Assembly: GCF_000165425.1 (NCBI RefSeq)
Contig: NW_001799288.1
Location: 125,740-189,739 of the forward strand
Origin: Paramecium tetraurelia
Lineage: Eukaryota > Ciliophora > Oligohymenophorea > Peniculida > Parameciidae
Reading direction: 5' to 3'
Length of the DNA: 64,000 nt
Shown here piece after piece: positions 11,767-24,115 of this stretch; the first letter of the stretch is position 1, and every line of letters begins with the position of its first letter. Made by a program: the position numbers and the translations under genes. Below the pieces are notes generated by a model. The model was not told the DNA's origin. It made no database searches and saw nothing but the letters and a program-made list of their open reading frames with translations.

Positions 11767-14700
11767 TCAGAAATCCAAATGAAGATCTTCTGCTACTTCA
11801 TACTATCTATGCTAACTTGACTTTAGATTTCTTTTCTATGGTTATTATTGTTTTTTCTTCTTTAAATCCTCTAAGACTTATTTCTCATAATAATTTGGAA
11901 TATGTTGAAGATATATTTCTTCTTTTAATCTCAAATATCGTTCATCTTTCTCTTTATTTAATGCAGTTTTAGGAGCGAAGGTATTATATGCATTTCCAAT
12001 AAAATTAATATTATTCTACTAGTAGTTAGTAGGTGTTCCTTAATTTTTAATCTAGCTTTGCTGATGGACAATATTGTGAGGATTTGAAGACTTTGATGGT
12101 CTTTTAGGTATTTCTGATCGTTATTAATTGATTCCAATTACATTCGAATTCTTCTTTTTAGGGATGAATTAATATTAATTTCCTATTTAAGGATTTCTGG
12201 AATTTGGTTGATCTTGAATTGTTTTATGAAGTTATTATGGATTATTATAAGAATGTCGAACACTAATACTTTTGGATGATATCTTTTATTAAAACATTTC
12301 TTTGGGATCATTCATATCAAATTATCTCAAGTAATCAGTATTTTAATAGTCATTTTAGTCAACTATTTTTTCCTCTGCAAATTCTACGGAATCACTTTTG
12401 AGTCTTTAGTCTCTGTGAAGTTCAAATTCATGATCTAGATCGTCTAACTATAAAAATATTTGCTTTTTATTTTTATTTCCATCTTTTCTTCTAGAAATCT
12501 CATCGTCATCATTCTCAAAATCAATAAGATCAACTGATTATTAATCCTCATTTTGATGATCTAACATCTTTTATTACTACTCTTCTAATTATTTAAGTCT
12601 TAATTCCTCCTCCTCTTATAACATTTTAAGCCTTTACTATTCTTCTTATTCCAATAATTAGATTCTTTTTTATTCCTCCTCCTACTATTTCTTTTTAAAC
12701 TCTTCCTCCTTCTTTAATAATAATAATTATAATTCTTCTTGCTGTCTGATTTCTTCCTCCTATTTCAGCCTTAATTCTTCTTCTTGTTATTTAAGTAATA
12801 GCTCTTCCTACAATCTTTACTTTTCCTTCTCCTATTGTATTCTTAACTCCTGTTGTTCTTTTTCTTTTCTAATTTATTCTTCTAGCTGTTTTTGTAATTC
12901 TAATTCTTTTTATTTGAAAATTCTCAATTCCTCTTCTAATTTTAATTACTCGAGTCTTTCCATTTCAGCCTTGTTTTTTTTCTCAATTTCTAATTTTTCC
13001 AATTCTTATTCTCTTAATAATTTCTCTTGTAATTAGAGTTAAAACTTAATTTTTTCTTACTTTTCTTTTTCTAATTCCTACTTTAATTCAAATTCTCTTT
13101 GCTCTTAAAGTGCTCTTTATCTTTGTTATTCTTCCAATTAAGATGCCCATAACCTTTCTTTTTCTTCCTTCTCTAATAAAATTTCTCTTTCTCTTCTTTA
13201 AGTTTCCTTTAGTATTCCTTCAGCCTTGATTCTTTCAGCCTCTTCTAGTTATTTCTTTTCATCTTCAATTCTTTATTTCTCCAATTGTATTTATTATAAT
13301 TGTTCCTGATACATTTCTTCCTTCTATTTTTGTTCCTGTCTTAATTACTATAATTTCAACTCTTCTTCTTTTTGAATTCTTAACTTTTCTTCTTCTAATT
13401 TTTAATTTAGTATATCTTCATCTTAAACTTAAATAGATTTATCAAAATCAATCTTATCAATAACGATTTCAATTGTTTTGTTTTTTTTAAATCGACTACT
13501 TTTATTAGCATTATTCTAAGGAGTATTCAATTAATTGTTTTTTAAATTTAGATTATTACATTCTAACTCTGATGAGAAATCTAAATCCTGTTGTGAATCA
13601 GTTTACAAAAACTTCGGTTGCAATTCTTCTGGATTTTGAAATTGTAATACTTTATAATCATTAAAGAAATCTTTATCCTGAGATGTTTCATTCAAAGGAT
13701 GTTAAAGTTATTCTTCAATGGAAGACAAATTGAGTGATTAATCATCTGGATTTTTAGTAACCTTTTTGTTTTGAATAAAATCTTCAAAGTCCTTTCTTTG
13801 CTAACTAGTTTGCGAATCGTTGTTTTGAGTTCTGAAGAAGGGGCCATCCTCAGGAGCAACACTATGTTTTTTACCAGGTATGATGACCTCAGAGTTATTC
13901 TTAATCAAAAAGGATTTCTTTTAATTATTCGTGGAAGTAATCTTTTACGGTTCTTCTATTTGTTAATTTTGAACTTCATCATTAAAATTGACTTCTCCCT
14001 ATTCACCAGACTAATCTGCTGCCTGTTGCTCTGATTGTCCAGCAATGAAAGACTGTCCTACAACGTAATTTAATGCTTAAAGTCCATTTTCTTTAAAGTA
14101 ATCTTCGTTCTTCTAAGATTCCCAAATGATTGAAATAAAAATGATGAAAGTGACAATAATGCAATCAATGGTTGACACATACAACTAATCTTTCTCATCA
14201 TAATTGTTTAATATTATTGCTGAAGCCACAATCACAGGCAGAGTGATTAAGAAAATGCTCAATAAGGAAATTATATTGAAAATGAGAAATTTCTGGACAT
14301 CCACAATGCAAGCTTTGAAGAAATAGAAGCCAAAGTACCTGGAGAAATAGATCTTATTAATCTTAAACGTAGTTAGTAAACCTATGAAGGATATCAATGC
14401 ATATGTTATTTTATTTACGTGTCTACTATTTAACCATTACTGGAAATAGGGATCGTTATAGATTGTGCATCTAGATGATATCAAATGGATGAAATTGAGT
14501 AAATAATTAATTCCCAAAGCACCCATAATAATATAATTCTAGAGATTGAACAGTCCCCATTCAGAATAACTGAGGTATAATAATACACCCTGACTTCCCC
14601 ATTCAAATAATCCTCCAATAGATGTGACAGCACCTGGAATAAAAGTCTCAGGTTTCGTGATTCTGGCAACAATTACAGTGGTAATGAATACCAAAGTAAG

Positions 14701-17700
14701 GATAGTGCAGGGCATTGGAATGAACTTGTCTGTTTATATGCTTTGTAGAACTTACACTGTGGAATTACAAGCTTCATCACTTGAATCAATAGTGCAAAGA
14801 ATACAAGTGCCAACAGATTCATAATAGCCAGTTGGACATGAAGATATACAGTTGCCATCGAAGTAAATCTTATTAACTTGGCTCTAAAGACAAGTAATGC
14901 AAGATGTAAGGCTTGAACATGTAAGACAAGGCGAGATACATTACTTACATTCGTTTGTAGTAGCATCTGCATAATAGCCATTGTCACAAGTACCAAGACA
15001 TTTATTACCGCTGAGGTATGTTTCACTAAGACATGAGTAACAGGTGTCAGGTGTTGTCTTGCAAGATTTACAAGGTAGTCTACAAGAGATACACACTCCA
15101 TTTTCAGGGACTTGATTATTTGGACACTCTGTATTGCATGAGTTGTTGTAATAGAATAAGACGGGAATCTAATCGATGCAGCTTAAACAAGATGTACTTG
15201 AAGCACAGGTTTTACAAGGAGTTACACATTGTAAACATTTATTTGATACTTGATCTCCATAATATCCCTCTTCACATTATTTCACGCATTGAGATTGTGC
15301 ATTCAAATAGGTAGTGGAAACACAAGATAAACAATTGTCTGGAGATGTACCACATAATAAGCAGGGAGCTCTACATCCCACACATGTTTTATTCTCCTCA
15401 AATAAGTTGGTTGGACAAGATGATAAACATTGGTTGTTGTACTATATTAAATTATCCTTGCATTTCACACAACTAATGCTATCCACACAAGTCAAGCATA
15501 TGCTTAAACAAGAATGGCATTATTTATCCTATTGATAATACCCATCTTCGCATTTTGAAACACAAGTAGATTTGAATAAGTATAAATCATCCTTGCAAGT
15601 AAGACAACTCGTTTTATTCGAACAATTAACACATGGATCTTAACAAAGTTAGCATTGGTATTATTGACTATCTTTGTAATAGCCATCTCCACAATCAGTG
15701 ACACACATATCTCTCAATAAATAGGTGTTAGGATAGCATTCACTGCATGTATCAGGTGTAGTTGTACATTGCTTACAAGGATTCCTACATTGTACGCATT
15801 GACCTTTTTCAGGAGCGTAATATTAAAGACAGGATGTGTTACAGGAATTATTGTAGTAGTATAAAACAGGTATTTATGTTACACAACTTAAACATATTTA
15901 GTCTGACTTACAAGTTTTACAAGGAGCCTTGCATTACACACATTTGTTTGTATCGATGTCACCATAAAATTCATCTGGACACTATCCCAAACATTGATAA
16001 TTGTATAGGAATGTATTATTTACACAGCTGGTGCATCGATATTAATTGGACTCGCAAGTATTACATGAGAAATTGCATTATTGACACTTACCACTTTAAG
16101 CAAAGTATTAATCTGGACATTTATTCAAACAATCATTTTAATAAAACAGCAAACCGTCAGCACATGTATCACAAGCAGTTCCATTACTACAAGTTTTACA
16201 TTTAGTTAGACAATCTGTGCATTATGATCCATTAAGATAGGTACCATCCTTGCATATAGATATACAAGTATTATTGTACAAATAATAATTGGTTTTACAT
16301 GTGATACAAAATGATGTTTGGTTTTGGCAAGTTTAACAATTATTGGTGCATGTATCACATGTTTATTATTAGGTGTTGGTGATAGTAATGTTTGCAGGAC
16401 AAGTATCGATGCATGATTATTAATACAAGTAGAAATTAGTACTGCATACTGTACAAGTGGTACTATTAGAGCAAGTGTCACAATTATTTATGCAATTTTA
16501 ACATACTTATTAGTTATTGTAGTAAGTCTTTGGACATGAATCTAAACATTTATTGTTTAAGAATTTATATGTTCCACTGCATTCCAAACAAAAAGAATTT
16601 ACATCCTTGCATTTCTTACACTCTGTGTTGCATTTTTTACAGTTGTACTCCCCACTTGTAACATAGTAACCATCCACACTATAACAATCAGTTACACAGC
16701 TATTCGAATCACTCATGAAATAAATCTTAGATGAAACCAAACTGCTTCTAGTGCTATCGTAACAACTACTACATTTAGTTAGTATAGATGTATCGCAATC
16801 CTTACAGGGTAAATTACACTTATGAGTATAAGTTCCAAGTTAACCAGAATCCATTTAATAATCCTAATTAATTTGTACATTGTATGTATTAATTGAAAAA
16901 TAAGTACTAATAGTAGGTGTATTGGGGTTTAGTAAATTATTTATTTTAAATGAAAAAGTTAATATTTTTGCTCCAGAATAACCAGATATAACAATGCTTT
17001 GAGAATTTATATTAATTGAGACATCACTCGGTAAATTTACAATATTTGATAAACTTGTGGGAGTTGTATCAGTTGATTGAAATACTTTTATATCTGTAGG
17101 GACATTTATAGTTATCTTAAAATTTTCACTTAGTTAATTATTGACCTCAAATGTAAATAAGTAATTATCCAATTGGTTTAAGTAACCATTCTCATATGCC
17201 TATGTAAATGTTCTGATAGTGTTTGTTTAAGTATTGGTTATAGTCAATGAATCTTTTAACTGACTCTGTTTTGTTAAATCATTTAATAAATTCTAAATCG
17301 TAGAAGCAGCAGATATTGTAACTGGTTTGAAAGATGAAGGATTAATTATTTGATTGACAGCAATCTTATAATCTGTAGTCTTGAGAATAGATGAACAGGA
17401 GTTGCAAAGCAATTGAATCTACAATTTTGAATTTGTAAAAGAGCAAGGTAGAGTTGTCTACAAAGGAGCAATTGATTGACAAGATTATAGATCAATGGAT
17501 AAATCACTTGGAATCTCAATTATGAGATATATTCCATTTATCTGGGTGACTTAAAAGTTGATATTAAAAGTATAAGCATTTTTTACTCCGTTGGTCTAAG
17601 AAACCCTTGAAGAGAGAGTCAATGAAAAAGTGGACAAATATAACATTTAAATGCTGCCACCTTATCCACTATCTATTAATAAATTCTAATCATCATATGT

Positions 17701-19798
17701 TTTAATTGTAACTACATTACTAAAGAGTTATAGAGTGGTTGGATTAGAGATGTATGAAGTAATTTTTAATTTGATATTATTGTTGCTGGCAATGCTTGTA
17801 GATGTAATGATTTTAATAGTATTGGTGGCTGTTGAAGTACATGTACTACTGACTCCATTTATTGTACAACTAGTAGGATTACCACTCATTATAAAATCAG
17901 ATGTAAACGTTACAACTATATATCCAAGAGCAGAAATTACATTAGTATTTATTAAATCTATTTCATAGTTATCTACTATTCCAGTAATGTAATTATCTAC
18001 TTTTATCGATATCGAATTTGTATCCAAAGACCCTGATGTAAACGAACTCATTTAAAATGTTGTATGCTAATCCACTAAAAAGTCTTCAGTACTCTTTGAA
18101 TAGTAAGATTGCACTGTAAAGGTATTACTTATGTTAGCACTAAATTAATTTTTAATTTAAGTTATTTAAAATTTGATTTATGCAGATGCTGCAATATTAG
18201 TTGAATATAATGATGTAATTATTAGTTTCTAACTAGAGACACTATATTAAGCATCATAAGCTTATGAGTTTATTTAATAGTTTTGTATCTTGGTTATTTA
18301 GGTTAAATCAAATTAATTCGGAAACAAAATAGTTAAATATCCATCTGAAAAGAGAGGATTTGCTAACGTTATAACAAAATCATAGGCAGATAATTAATTG
18401 ATTACTTTATTCAAAGCAACTATTGAGACTGAACTTATTGCACCATTTGATGCAGCTATAGTTAAGCTTGCTGTGCTTCTATCGATGATATACGATCCTC
18501 TATAAGTACTAATAGCAACTGTTGATGATGGCTTGATTGATGGAGGAGCAGCTACATTTACAAATGTTAATAAAATATTAGAAAGAGTTGTAGAAAAATC
18601 CTTGGTTGATGTTATTGTGACTAATTAATCAGTAATTGTAAATCCTAATTGATTGATTGGGGAAGTAAAGAAATAGCTTCTTGAATCTCTTATTTAAATT
18701 AGAGTAGCAGAACTAATTTTTATTTCTTTAGGAATGGTAATTTAAATAGTATCCCCAGTTAGTATTTAACTATTTAGTTGAAATTACACATTTAACTTCT
18801 CTACTTAATTAACTATATTAGTCCATGTCATACTACTGAGTACAACAACATTAGGAACCCATCCACTTATGGTTGATAATGAACATTCATCAATCAATTT
18901 ATTATTTGAATTGTATGTTTATAAAATGAAACTTCCATCAGGCGTTGTTGATGATGGCGAATTGACTCCATTAATCACTAGGGTAATCTAATATAATACA
19001 AATCATACATTTGATCCGGTGTGTCCAGTCCCTAAAGTTGACTTGATTTAAAAATTAGTTGAATCCTTTGTACATGTAGTACCTGCAATTAAGATATTAT
19101 TTGCATAGACTGAACAGGTAATTGATCCTGGAATCATTTCTTTAGTAATCTTATCAATTTACCAATAACGAGTATATTTGACCATCAGGTAACTCTATTT
19201 TACTTTAATATTTTACTTCTACAGCAAGAGCGTTCTTTACAAACATTTATAATGAAATGTCTGTGTTTGAACTATTTACTTTAAATTATTATCCATCACC
19301 TGAACAGGTCCCAACTCCTGGACTTACAGTTGGTTGAATTCCTCCATTAGGACACTATTCTAATAAAGTACTTGTAGAACTCATAATCGATATCTAAATG
19401 GGATTGTCGTATTTCCCACTGTAAGCTGGATTCAAAACAGATTTTAATTCAATTGAAAATGTAAATCCATCTGTATTATCGTAATCTAAAGATTTGTAAT
19501 CTTTGACAAAGTAGCTGTTCAAAATAACTCTGGTGCTTGAAGCATAGTTACAACTTATTAACACTGCTTATTCATTATAACACGTATAATCGCTATTGAT
19601 GTTCCAAGGAAAATCAATTTGAATGTAATATGTTTGGTATAAATCAATGGGATGTGTTAATGAATCCCCTGGCCTATTTATTTTAAATGAGTAATCTCCT
19701 TTCTAATTTATTTGTCCAGTTGTCTTCACTTCGCATGAGTAAAAGTTATCAACTCCTGAAACAAGTTTTATTAATACAAGGAATATTTGAATTGTCAT
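11767..19798 (-). CDS. Giant receptor-like protein: beta-rich ectodomain, furin-like Cys repeats, TM region, coiled-coil tail
   Basis: 2,662 residues; two introns (19195-19216, 22 nt; 18988-19008, 21 nt) restore one continuous frame. In order: a hydrophobic signal peptide (MTIQIFLVLIKLVSG); ~930 residues of Ser/Thr/Asn-rich beta-like repeats (19750-16880); ~700 residues of furin-receptor/VSP-like cysteine repeats of the form C-x2-C-x3-C-x2-C with GYY turns (16830-14760); a hydrophobic multi-pass region (14700-14080, e.g. ILTLVFITTVIVA); then ~700 cytoplasmic residues, of which 13440-12560 encode an almost uninterrupted Glu/Lys/Gln/Leu coiled coil. Topology implies a cell-surface protein with a long intracellular rod. 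The Cys block looks superficially coding on the opposite strand as well, but that reading lacks the architecture. Function unknown; adhesion or sensing is a guess. Confidence 0.85.
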
Positions 19799-20174
19799 GT
19801 TCAAAATAATAATAATATTTATTTATAATCACAATCAAAATGATCATTATTTAGACTCCCCTTCTCCGTTTTTGTGGTTATGACAGTTTAACAAGAGATA
19901 GATAGGATCAAATGTTGAGAGAATTTATTGTCTTTAAAAAATTCAAAATAAATTAGCAATAATCTTGAATTATTGAACTCATTTGTTTTTTTCAAATCAA
20001 AGACAATTATTTTATTTATTATAACAGCTCATTAAATTTCAGATTCTAGCAAAACATTTGTGATGATATCATAGAAGATTTTTTTATCATATATTCTAAA
20101 TTATTTTTAATTAAAATGAAAAAAGATGATGAATTTCACAAAAAATTGGAATTTAATAGAATTATTTAATAGAA

Positions 20175-20390
20175 TCAAATTCTTTTATCTTGAAAAATAT
20201 CAGAATACCTCTTAAATTTATTTTTATCCTTTAAATTCAATTGTTGAAAGGCTTCTTTACTTTTATTAAACTATCCTTAGTATAACTGATGTAGTAAAAC
20301 ATAAAATAATGTATATTTCACAATTTTATAATAATTCTTAAAAAGAAAATGGGTGATTTGAAATCTAAAAATGGATATTTCTAAAATCAT
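20175..20390 (-). CDS. Possible small gene or TPR-like gene remnant
   Basis: A 71-codon open frame (ATG 20390, TGA 20177-20175) in an otherwise empty 718-bp gap. The second half reads like a degenerate helical repeat: VLLHQLYQGQFNKSKEAFQQL resembles a tetratricopeptide unit, followed by the charged NLKDKNKFKRYSDIF. The first part is hydrophobic and AT-biased. No intron is needed. It could be a short real gene, the surviving end of a decayed TPR gene, or chance. The rest of the gap (19799-20174, 20391-20517) shows nothing recognisable. Confidence 0.3.
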
Positions 20391-20517
20391 AAATTATAAA
20401 CATAAATCCTAATCTACAATAACTTATATCTAACTTAAAATTCATAATTATTTTCAAATACAATTAATATAGAAATTGATCAATATTGCTACAAAAATGA
20501 TTAAAACTTAAAATATA

Positions 20518-21282
20518 TCAAATTTTATTTTTTCTATAGAATAAAATCATATTACAAAAATCTAGAAATGATAACTCTGGCCATTTTTTATCAATAAAAT
20601 GAATTACTGTATTCTCTCGTATTTAATATAGTAAGAAATTGCTTAATCTAGTTTCACCAGAGGTTCTCAATAGAATGTCAGGGGAGTTAGTTACCATTAA
20701 ATGTGAGCTTAATTACTAAAAGAACTCTTATTTGGTTAATCCTTTTGGCATTGATTAAATAGCTTTTTCTAATTCATTCGTGAAATTATAAGAGAAACAA
20801 ATGTTGAGTCTAAGAAAAATTTAATTCACTCTTACTTGTATTAAGAATATTTAGAACTATAGGTTTCAAGCTCCAATAATTTGGATTTTAGTTCTTGATC
20901 TTATAAGATATCAAGATCTCCACAACATTTGACTCGAACTTGGTTTTAGTCTATAAAATTAAGATCATGTTGCAGATGGTGCATTTTTTATTTCATTAAT
21001 TCCATGAGAAATTGCACTTCATCCCTTTATCTATTATAATTCTCAATGCTGAAAGCAAATACGCTTATTTCTTTAATTCCCAATTTTTAACTCCATTCTA
21101 GTAAATTCAAGAAAGATTGATATCCTTAGATATGACCTTCAGTTGGCTCAATTCTCCTTTGTTTAGCATATCGTCTACATCTAACCTATAAAATACCGAT
21201 TACCATCCATAATCACACCTACGTGGTTTGGGATATTACCTAGTTTTAATAGATGAATGAAGGAACTTTGTACAATATTCAT
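20518..21282 (-). CDS. cis-Prenyltransferase (dehydrodolichyl diphosphate synthase-like)
   Basis: 238 residues after removing introns 21175-21196 (22 nt) and 20810-20835 (26 nt). The family signatures are clear: HVGVIMDGNRRYAKQ near residue 20, containing the catalytic Asp and the pyrophosphate-binding Asn/Arg; VFAFSIENYNR in region II; and near the C-terminus LLRTSGETRLSNFLLYQ followed by HFIDKKWPELSF. These are the conserved regions of the undecaprenyl/dehydrodolichyl diphosphate synthases, which add isopentenyl units in cis to farnesyl diphosphate to build the dolichol carrier for N-glycosylation at the ER. Length matches the usual ~230-250 residues. The catalytic Asp and the RTSGE motif favour an active DHDDS-type subunit over a NUS1-type partner; the C-terminus is too short to show an RxG motif. 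Confidence 0.9.
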
Positions 21283-21477
21283 TTATTATCGTAATTAAAT
21301 TTCAATTTAATTTATATGGATTATTGGTTCACAACATAAATCTGTGTCATTATTGATTAACCCAAATTACATAATTTTAGGTATATGATTGGATGTTGAA
21401 AATTGAGAATTTCAGAAAGGATGAGAAAAAGATTTCTAAATGAAAAGATAAATAACTAATAATTATTAAATTATTTG

Positions 21478-22121
21478 TCATTAAATTTACTCCTGTTTTG
21501 GGTCTGATAACGATTCTGGTTCTCCTTATTACTATGATTATTCATTTGATTTATAAAATGCTCTATCTTTTACTAATTCTGGATGTTTGAGTTTGATGTG
21601 TTAATTAAGAGAACCTTCAGCTCTATGTAATTGATAAATTTTATCTAAAATACCCGTATTTTTTTTGGCAATTTTCAACTGGACAAGTAAAGTGTCTTTC
21701 TATTTCTTGGGCTGGTCTCCTCAATCTTTTCTTTCTCTCCTCTCCTGTTTCTTCCACATTTGAATTTAACTCCTGATTGCGACGCTAGAATTAAGGTAGT
21801 ATTAAAAATTACTTCTAATTTGTTCAATTTATTGACTAGTTCATTCTTCTCATTCAAAAGTTCTTTTAACTAAAAATAAGTTCAAATTTTACTTGATTTG
21901 TTAAGACTACATTTGCAATGTATAATCTCAGGTACTCATTGTAGTATTCTAAATTTTGATCCTATTATGGGACTAAGATTTGAATATGAAAATACCTTAT
22001 TGTTCATCCTATCCTCCAACATAATTTTAAAATCTCACAGGTTCATCACCCATCATAAATTTTGGATTCTCCCCATCAGATCTAATCGAATTGAAAAATA
22101 ATATTACTTAGCATTACTCAT
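21478..22121 (-). CDS. Short C2H2 zinc-finger protein with coiled-coil N-terminus
   Basis: Six exons in 644 bp: introns at 22082-22107, 21973-21995, 21870-21892, 21785-21812 and 21623-21653 (26, 23, 23, 28 and 31 nt) leave exactly 171 codons (170 residues). The N-terminus is acidic and Gln-rich, then comes a helical heptad-like region (LKELLNEKNELVNKLNKLE), a basic RKKRLRRPAQEIERH block and one zinc finger, CPVENCQKKYGAEGSLNQH followed by IKLKH (C-x4-C, H-x4-5-H spacing). The tail is Ser/Gln/Glu-rich. A single C2H2 finger with a basic stretch suggests a nucleic-acid-binding or dimeric regulatory protein; the target is unknown. Several exons are shorter than 80 nt and could only be joined because each splice preserves frame. 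Confidence 0.8.
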
Positions 22122-22324
22122 ATTAATAATTTATTAAATATTTTTATTAATAATTTATATAACATAAATAAAATAAATATTTAAGAGTCAAATAAAATCA
22201 TGTCTCGCACATAAAGATTGAAATGCAAATTTAATTTAGGACTAAATGTGTCTCCCTATAAAAAAATCACTTAATTTATAAAAGAAATAATTGAATGATG
22301 ATTAAGAATTAAATTAACGGATAT

Positions 22325-24053
22325 ATGGATCTATTTAAACCAAGAAATAAATTGGAAATACCACCTCAATCACACATATCACTAAAGCATGACCTAGTAT
22401 AATGTATGTAGAACTTAATTAATGTGTAATAAATGAGAAAGAAAATGTGAAATATTTTGAAAAAGCCTAATAGAACAGAATTTTTAATATCATCTTTGGA
22501 TTGCTTAATTAATACAGATTGCTAGTAGAGAGTAGAATAATATAATATTCTGATAATATCGCGACGTTTCTCGAATTCAATATTATTCTAATGAAAAATT
22601 TAATATACTATTAGAATTTGTTCTAAAATTATGTAATCTCTATAGAATATTTCATAATATTCCTTTTAATTTTTACCAAAAATAAGGATGTCAGATATTT
22701 GAAATGTATTATAAGTAACCTCAAATGTGAATTAAGTGTATATGGATCATTGATTAACTTGGATTTGATAATATTTTTCAATAAATTCTTGAAGCTTCAT
22801 CATTACTAAATAATGCCATAGTAATATTATCATTTTGCAAGAGGATCAAAAATTAGCAGTGGAAATAAACTATTGTCAAGTTGTGGTGGTAGATAATGTG
22901 TCATCTTTACTTAAAAGAAAAATAGTATTGTAATTAGGGTTTTTAGAAGAAATAAATTGGATTCAAATGGAATTAATCGGTTATTGATTTGAATAATAGA
23001 AAAAATGATTCATAATTATTTTTGGAAGGATGAAAGATTTTCAATGTTAATCTTGCCTAGGACATTCTTTTGCTGTCAAAAAAGATGATATGGTGTCTTT
23101 TGTAACAAAACTAATCCTATTGTGAATATAAGTAATTCAAATAATAAATATTATCAAATTTTGGAGTGCAGATAAGCCACATGTATTCAAAAAGCATATA
23201 GTGAGAATCACATCGATGGGTTCTATGAATTTGGCAATAGCTAGAGAATTATTATTAAATCATAAATTTTCAAAATTTTAAATTGGTTCCTGAACACAAA
23301 TTAAATTTAGTAAGCCAAATTAATAAAAGAATTATAAACACATAAATAGAGAGCATTAAATATCTGCCCTGTTAAGTTTGATATGATGAAATCTTAATAT
23401 TTTTGAGGTTTGGTGTAGAACAAAATAATTAAAGATCGATATGTTCAGGGAAAAATTATTGATCAGGTGTTATTACCATCACATAACAAATTATATAATA
23501 AATATTAATTATCAATTCTTATGATTCGTAGAGATTCTGGTGAAATGTAATAACATGCTTTTAGCCAACCCTATTTATGCAAGTCGACCAAAGAAATTCA
23601 AACATTCAGAAAAGAATATTATTTCTAAAAATTGCCTTCTTTAGATTCTCCTTAGTCGAATAATTCTTGGTAAGTCAGGAAAGGAGGATCTGCTAAATGC
23701 ATAGACACAGATAGAGTAAATTCAGCACTGAAATCACTTACACCTTAGCAGTAAAAGTAGAAAAAAAATTCAACAATATAAATTGAAGAGTCCACTTAAT
23801 TTGATCTTGGTTCGAGTAGAAATTTTCAAAGATTATTTACTGTTAAGAATCATAACAAATCAACTACTGGCAGTGTAAAAATTCAGAGAGATGATAATAC
23901 AAATACTATTACAAATCATGTTGTGTTGAGGAAATCACATTATCATTAGACCTAATAAATTTAATAATCATAATAATAGGCACAGTAATAATAATGTCCA
24001 TTTTAATCTGGCAAATCCCTCAAAGACATCATATCATAATTCACAGATAAAAA
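22325..24053 (+). pseudogene. Unresolved or decayed coding region leading into the globin-like gene
   Basis: One reading frame (codon starts equal 1 mod 3) is open from 22393 to 24053 except for TGA at 22990-22992, 23086-23088 and 23404-23406. The last part (23407-24053, 215 codons) is clearly protein-like, with a Ser/Asn/Gln-rich stretch. It joins the globin-like gene through a canonical 22-nt intron at 24054-24075 (AAA GACAAAAAATGG... becomes DKKTKNGITRHSEFEK, then the Met of the globin-like ORF). Upstream, an ATG at 22325 opens 41 codons in another frame. No combination of 20-34 nt introns that I tried removes the three TGAs. This is either a pseudogenised N-terminal half or a gene whose 5' structure I could not solve. 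Confidence 0.4.
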
Positions 24054-24115
24054 GTATTAATTTAATTTTATATAGGACAAAAAATGGAATAACACGTCAT
24101 AGTGAATTTGAAAAA

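Noticed and set aside
14624-16740. Multiple plus- and minus-strand Cys- or Tyr-rich ORFs
   Set aside because: Fragments or antisense shadows of the single Cys-repeat gene on the minus strand; TAA/TAG inside it are Gln.
23050-23230. Possible WD40 unit (GHSFAVKK ... IIKFWSAD)
   Set aside because: The two pieces lie in one frame but are broken by a TGA, lack the rest of a blade, and other frames fit the local coding signal better.
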